Source: Arenicola marina (lineage: Eukaryota > Annelida > Polychaeta > Arenicolidae). Taken from it: DNA of 64,000 nucleotides. Positions 60,418 through 64,000 of the stretch are shown here, piece after piece. The DNA is taken from assembly GCA_964019135.1 (NCBI GenBank), contig OZ025257.1, forward strand, positions 12,675,971-12,739,970, in the 5' to 3' direction. Positions within the stretch are counted from its first letter, which is position 1. Every line of letters begins with the position of its first letter. A program made the position numbers and the translations under genes. Below the pieces are notes generated by a model. The model did no database searches. It had not been told where the DNA came from and saw only the letters and a program-made list of their open reading frames with translations.

Positions 60418-61150
60418 TGTTACGTCGTTAAAATCGGTCTTCTCGTTGCGGTCTTCTGGGCAAATCCATAACACACCAGGCAGCGGTCTCTAGATCTTTA
60501 TTCTCACGTTTGGATGTACACAACTCTACTCTTTGCCGGTCACTCCCCAACTCCCGCACAACCCTACCTCGCTCCCGCACCCCGCAGAGCCGGACACCAC
60601 TCAGCCAATCCCGAGAGAGCGCGGGACTCGGCGCGTCCCCCTGGGAGAGCCGGCGAGCGGGAAACTGGCCAAGGGGCGGGAAACGGAGTGACCGCTCGGA
60701 CAACGCTCGCTGAACTAGAGGGCAGGGGCGTGGCAATATATCCGCGTCACATCACCTCCCTCTTAAGAACCAGCGAGGTCCTCCGAGCAAAAAAATTTAC
60801 ATAAATAATACCAACAACAAAATGGGTAAAATAAGTAAAGAAAGGGAATTAATCACATCGGGCCGAGCCTACATCGAACCCGTGATAGAGCTACCCCACT
60901 GTGGTGTGAGGCACCTAGGGATCACTAAGGTAATTAAACAAAATAAAGATACAAAATTACTGTAAAAACGAGACCGCATTTTAAAGTAAGCTACGCGATA
61001 GAAGTACCTAACACGTCGCGCGGATAAAGAAATACCGGTAGCGTGGCATGGAACAAGGAATTTGATCCGTAAAGTACCCACCGACAGGCAGTAAAACCAT
61101 AACATTGGCTGTAAAGGTACTAAAAATTAAACTAAATATAAGAGTACAAG
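60418..61150 (-). mobile_element. 3' end of an LTR retroelement (LTR plus adjoining fragment)
   Basis: 60418-60751 starts TGTTACG and ends GTCACA on the plus strand, so TG...CA on both strands, and is GC-rich. It is directly followed by CACCTCCCTCTT, which on the element strand is a purine tract next to the LTR, as in Ty3/gypsy elements. No second LTR or coding domain was recognised to the right, so only the 3' end survives; the right boundary is a guess. Degraded and older than the gypsy copy at 49-57 kb. Confidence 0.55.
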
Positions 61151-63530
61151 GCAAAACCGCTAAGAATACTCTTTGAAGACAAGGTAATACGAATTAAGAC
61201 ATCAAACGACATATAGAATCCAACGGTTGCCACCACTGTGCCAGCCTTACTCGAATGAAAGGCACTCCTTATCTGCAATTATACATTGCCGGACTGACGA
61301 TGTGCCATTGGTGGCACAATAGCAACCCACATTTTCATGTCATTTCTCTATATTAAAATTGTCTTACCTTAGCTTGAGTTGCGGGCGCAAGTGGACAACC
61401 ACCGTAAATCCGTCATCTGGAAATGCAAGAGAGAAGCACAATTAGTACCTCTTTTTATAGGCAAACTATTTTTGTCTACATACATATAATTGATATATAA
61501 TATATACCCGAGATAGGGTTTGTTTTGGCGTGGCCCTAATTATTGTTTAAATAATAGCTACACCTAGCTAGCGCTATACGAGGAAATGGTTATCGCAGTT
61601 ACCTTTCGATGCCGATGCCCTGGTGCTTGTGTTTTGTCAGCTGACATTCTTCTATGCACAAAAAAGTAGGCGTTGGACTGAAAGAACCAAAGATTGGATC
61701 GAATAACCGACAATCTATGAATTTAGATATTTACGATGTTCGGGGATTGACGACGAAATCTTTCAATTGTCACAATACATGCCTGTCACTAGGCATGAAA
61801 GGCGACTCTTGAATGTATAGTATCAGCATTCTATATGAATGGTTGATGAGAATTACAAACCTACAAAGCTATGGCGAGCTGGCTATATATATGTGGCACA
61901 TGTGTGCAAATGGCGGCTGAAAAATGGCCTGCGAAACGATACCTTTGTACGTTTATACAGTCACAGGATATAGTCCCCGGACAGAATGATTCTAATCCCT
62001 TATTACCTGCACCGCACTATAGGCTACATAACGTGGGTGCCTTTCTTCAACGACAGCATCATCGCAGCGAAGCAGACGTAAATCTTGCCCAGTCGTCTCA
62101 ATTATGATTGTCCAATGCGAAAGGCGTGATCGATTCATTCTTTTCATATCGACTGGCACAAATCGATGATGTGTATATACCTTAACTTATTACTTTGACG
62201 GGGAAAATTCCATAACTTATATGCATGCCAAAATACAAACAAATAACAATTCACAACTATACTTTTATTATCGCACCAGATTTGTGCCAACTAATATGCA
62301 TACATACAATGGCAGTGAGGTAAAACAAACAACATTTTTAATTATGAATACCCTACATCTATACCACCAAAGAGCAGGGGAAGGCAATATTAGGCCAGAA
62401 TTCGGAAGGCGATTCGGAAGGTGAGGGCAGGGCATGCCGCAGAAAAAGACGATCAGCCAGATGAATACGATAGGGCTATTTATTAGTATTAATTACTACC
62501 CTTGCCATACACATCACATAAGCTAACCTTACGATGACGCCTGTGAGCCTGAATGCCTCGTGTACCTCAGACTCCGTAAATTAGGTATTGTCCACGGGTC
62601 TATGAACGAAAGAAGGGAGACCCGTGCAATCACACGTACCCAATTAACAATGCATTTGGAATTTAAATTACATTTGCAGACGATGCTTATACCAAGCAGG
62701 CTTTTATTCTCATTAACAACAACCAAGAAAGCATCAAAAATTAATTAATCCAACTGACCCCATTGCACGCCAAATCAGCGAGACATCCTCACCGTTAATA
62801 ACTTACTCATCGATTGTCACTGGCGTCGTCAGCTTCGCGCTTTTAACGTTAAATCGTTTTATCGCCACAATAATGATGTACCACAATGAGCAAAACTTGA
62901 TCGACCGCTTGTGGTTGGTTCGCTGGTCGAAAAAGTCGCAGTGTCTGGAAAGAAACCGGCGTGTAAATAATATTGTACTGCAAGTGAAAAAAGAAAAAAA
63001 TCCTAGGCGACATAATGCAAAGTTCTAAATGGGCATACTATTAATATTGTATAATATAATATAATACTGTCCTGTCTGTTCATATTGATCCGCACTTACA
63101 CCGTTAATACTTCTTCCTTGAAGAATTCGGCGATGCACGCGGCCACTGTCAGTGTGTGTGCCGGTTGCAGTAGCCGGCAACTCCGCAATAAGCATCACCG
63201 ATCTATCGGTGACGTGTCTTTCCTATACGTTAGGTAATAACAGTAATGTACATTTAAAGTATCAGCTTGTTTCAAGTTGGCATTACAATTGGTTTGCCGG
63301 TGAAGGGTGTCTTAACTTTAGAAGTAGGCGAATTCATCAAAATAATAAGAAAGGAAATGGGCGACAGGACCAGTAGTAGTGGGCTAATAAGGCGATTCTG
63401 AAGAAATGAGCGACACATAAATTGTATATACTGGCAGTTAACCGTGCGGTTAATGATGGGATACATCTCTTTCCCAGGTGGGAGTGTTTACCAGCTCTAC
63501 GTATTTGTTATCAGCAAGTCTTAATCCTAC
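61151..63530. other. Region with weak minus-strand exon candidates
   Basis: Possible exons by splice sites and open frame: 63100-63145 (ACIAEFFKEEVL), 62882-62944 (HCDFFDQRTNHKRSIKF), 61603-61647 (ATG, SADKTQAPGHRHRK) and 61368-61416 (DDGFTVVVHLRPQLKL). The first two join in phase with each other; the others do not chain. None matches a family I know. The rest is AT-rich. Confidence 0.3.
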
Positions 63531-63689
63531 CTGTTTACAAGTGAGACGCGTAAGCGTGTTCCTCAGGGTATTCGCAGAAAACGGCTTCATGTCCAGTTGT
63601 GCCAGTGTACGGCCAAGAAACATCGAGGCGTCGTGCTGACTCCCTCGGTCGATAGCATACCATTCTGCGCGGTTCGACTCCATCATCTC
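63531..63689 (-). CDS. Candidate internal exon, 53 codons
   Basis: Acceptor AACTAG, donor CAG/GTAGGA, open in phase 0 at both ends: EMMESNRAEWYAIDRGSQHD, ASMFLGRTLAQLDMKPFSAN, then TLRNTLTRLTCKQ. Composition is protein-like and the borders are good, so it is probably a real exon of a gene extending beyond the right edge. Function not recognised. It may or may not belong to the same gene as the exons at 59.4-63.1 kb. Confidence 0.42.
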
Positions 63690-64000
63690 CTAGTTATGAC
63701 ATTAAACCGGAAATGATCACAGGGAAAAGGGGAGCGGAAATCAGTTATTGTTATAAAACATACATTAAGCTTGGATAATTATTTAAGTCTTGTTGGCAAA
63801 AAACAATCCTTAGTGATATGCTTTGCAACATACTAACAGATACCGTTAATGATGATGGGTGAAGAGATGAACTTAATATATTTAACTATGCTTTTCCTGC
63901 ATTATGAAGTCGATATATACTGACAAAATATGGTGCTTTATGGGAGTACAATAATTACCAGGAGCGCAATGGGATGAAGCACACGGAGAAAAGTGAGAAC

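Overview
The window is nuclear DNA from an animal, most likely a marine invertebrate. It has GT-AG introns, AT-rich spacers, many simple repeats and several classes of retroelement. No database search was possible and I cannot name the species. Genes were found by chaining exons whose reading phases agree across splice sites and comparing the spliced protein with remembered vertebrate families.

Left to right: (1) 1-3.7 kb, plus strand, most of an HSF2BP/MEILB2 homologue (meiotic recombination), open at the left edge. (2) 6.8-20.0 kb, minus strand, a complete 11-exon MORN1 homologue. Almost all of its last intron is a 4.8-kb minisatellite of about 26-bp units that starts exactly at the splice donor. 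(3) 21.3-23.9 kb, minus strand, a five-exon gene for a 302-residue protein that looks like a ciliary/sperm microtubule inner protein, with a possible alternative last exon. (4) 25.4-36.4 kb, minus strand, a complete 12-exon NECAB homologue (EF-hand calcium-binding protein with an ABM-like tail). (5) 36-44 kb, mostly spacer with foldback elements, a 42-bp palindromic tandem array, a tRNA-derived SINE and a probable plus-strand first exon at 43.7 kb. (6) 41.1-47.9 kb, the last three exons of an unrecognised minus-strand gene. (7) 47.9-58.6 kb, a nest of retroelements: an L1/Tx1-type LINE flanked by an unusually long target duplication, split by a very young Ty3/gypsy element, which itself carries a solo LTR in its leader. 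(8) 58.6-64 kb, sparse minus-strand exon candidates (one with a weak Ulp1-protease-like motif) and the 3' end of another LTR element.

The three minus-strand genes MORN1, the microtubule-inner-protein-like gene and NECAB lie head to tail. HSF2BP converges on MORN1. HSF2BP acts in meiosis, and MORN1 and the inner-protein-like gene are of types often tied to germ cells or cilia, but this may be chance. The most unusual observation is the minisatellite in MORN1: on the coding strand each standard unit carries a consensus 5' splice-site core (GTAAGAG), so the intron presents well over a hundred donor-like sequences next to the true one.
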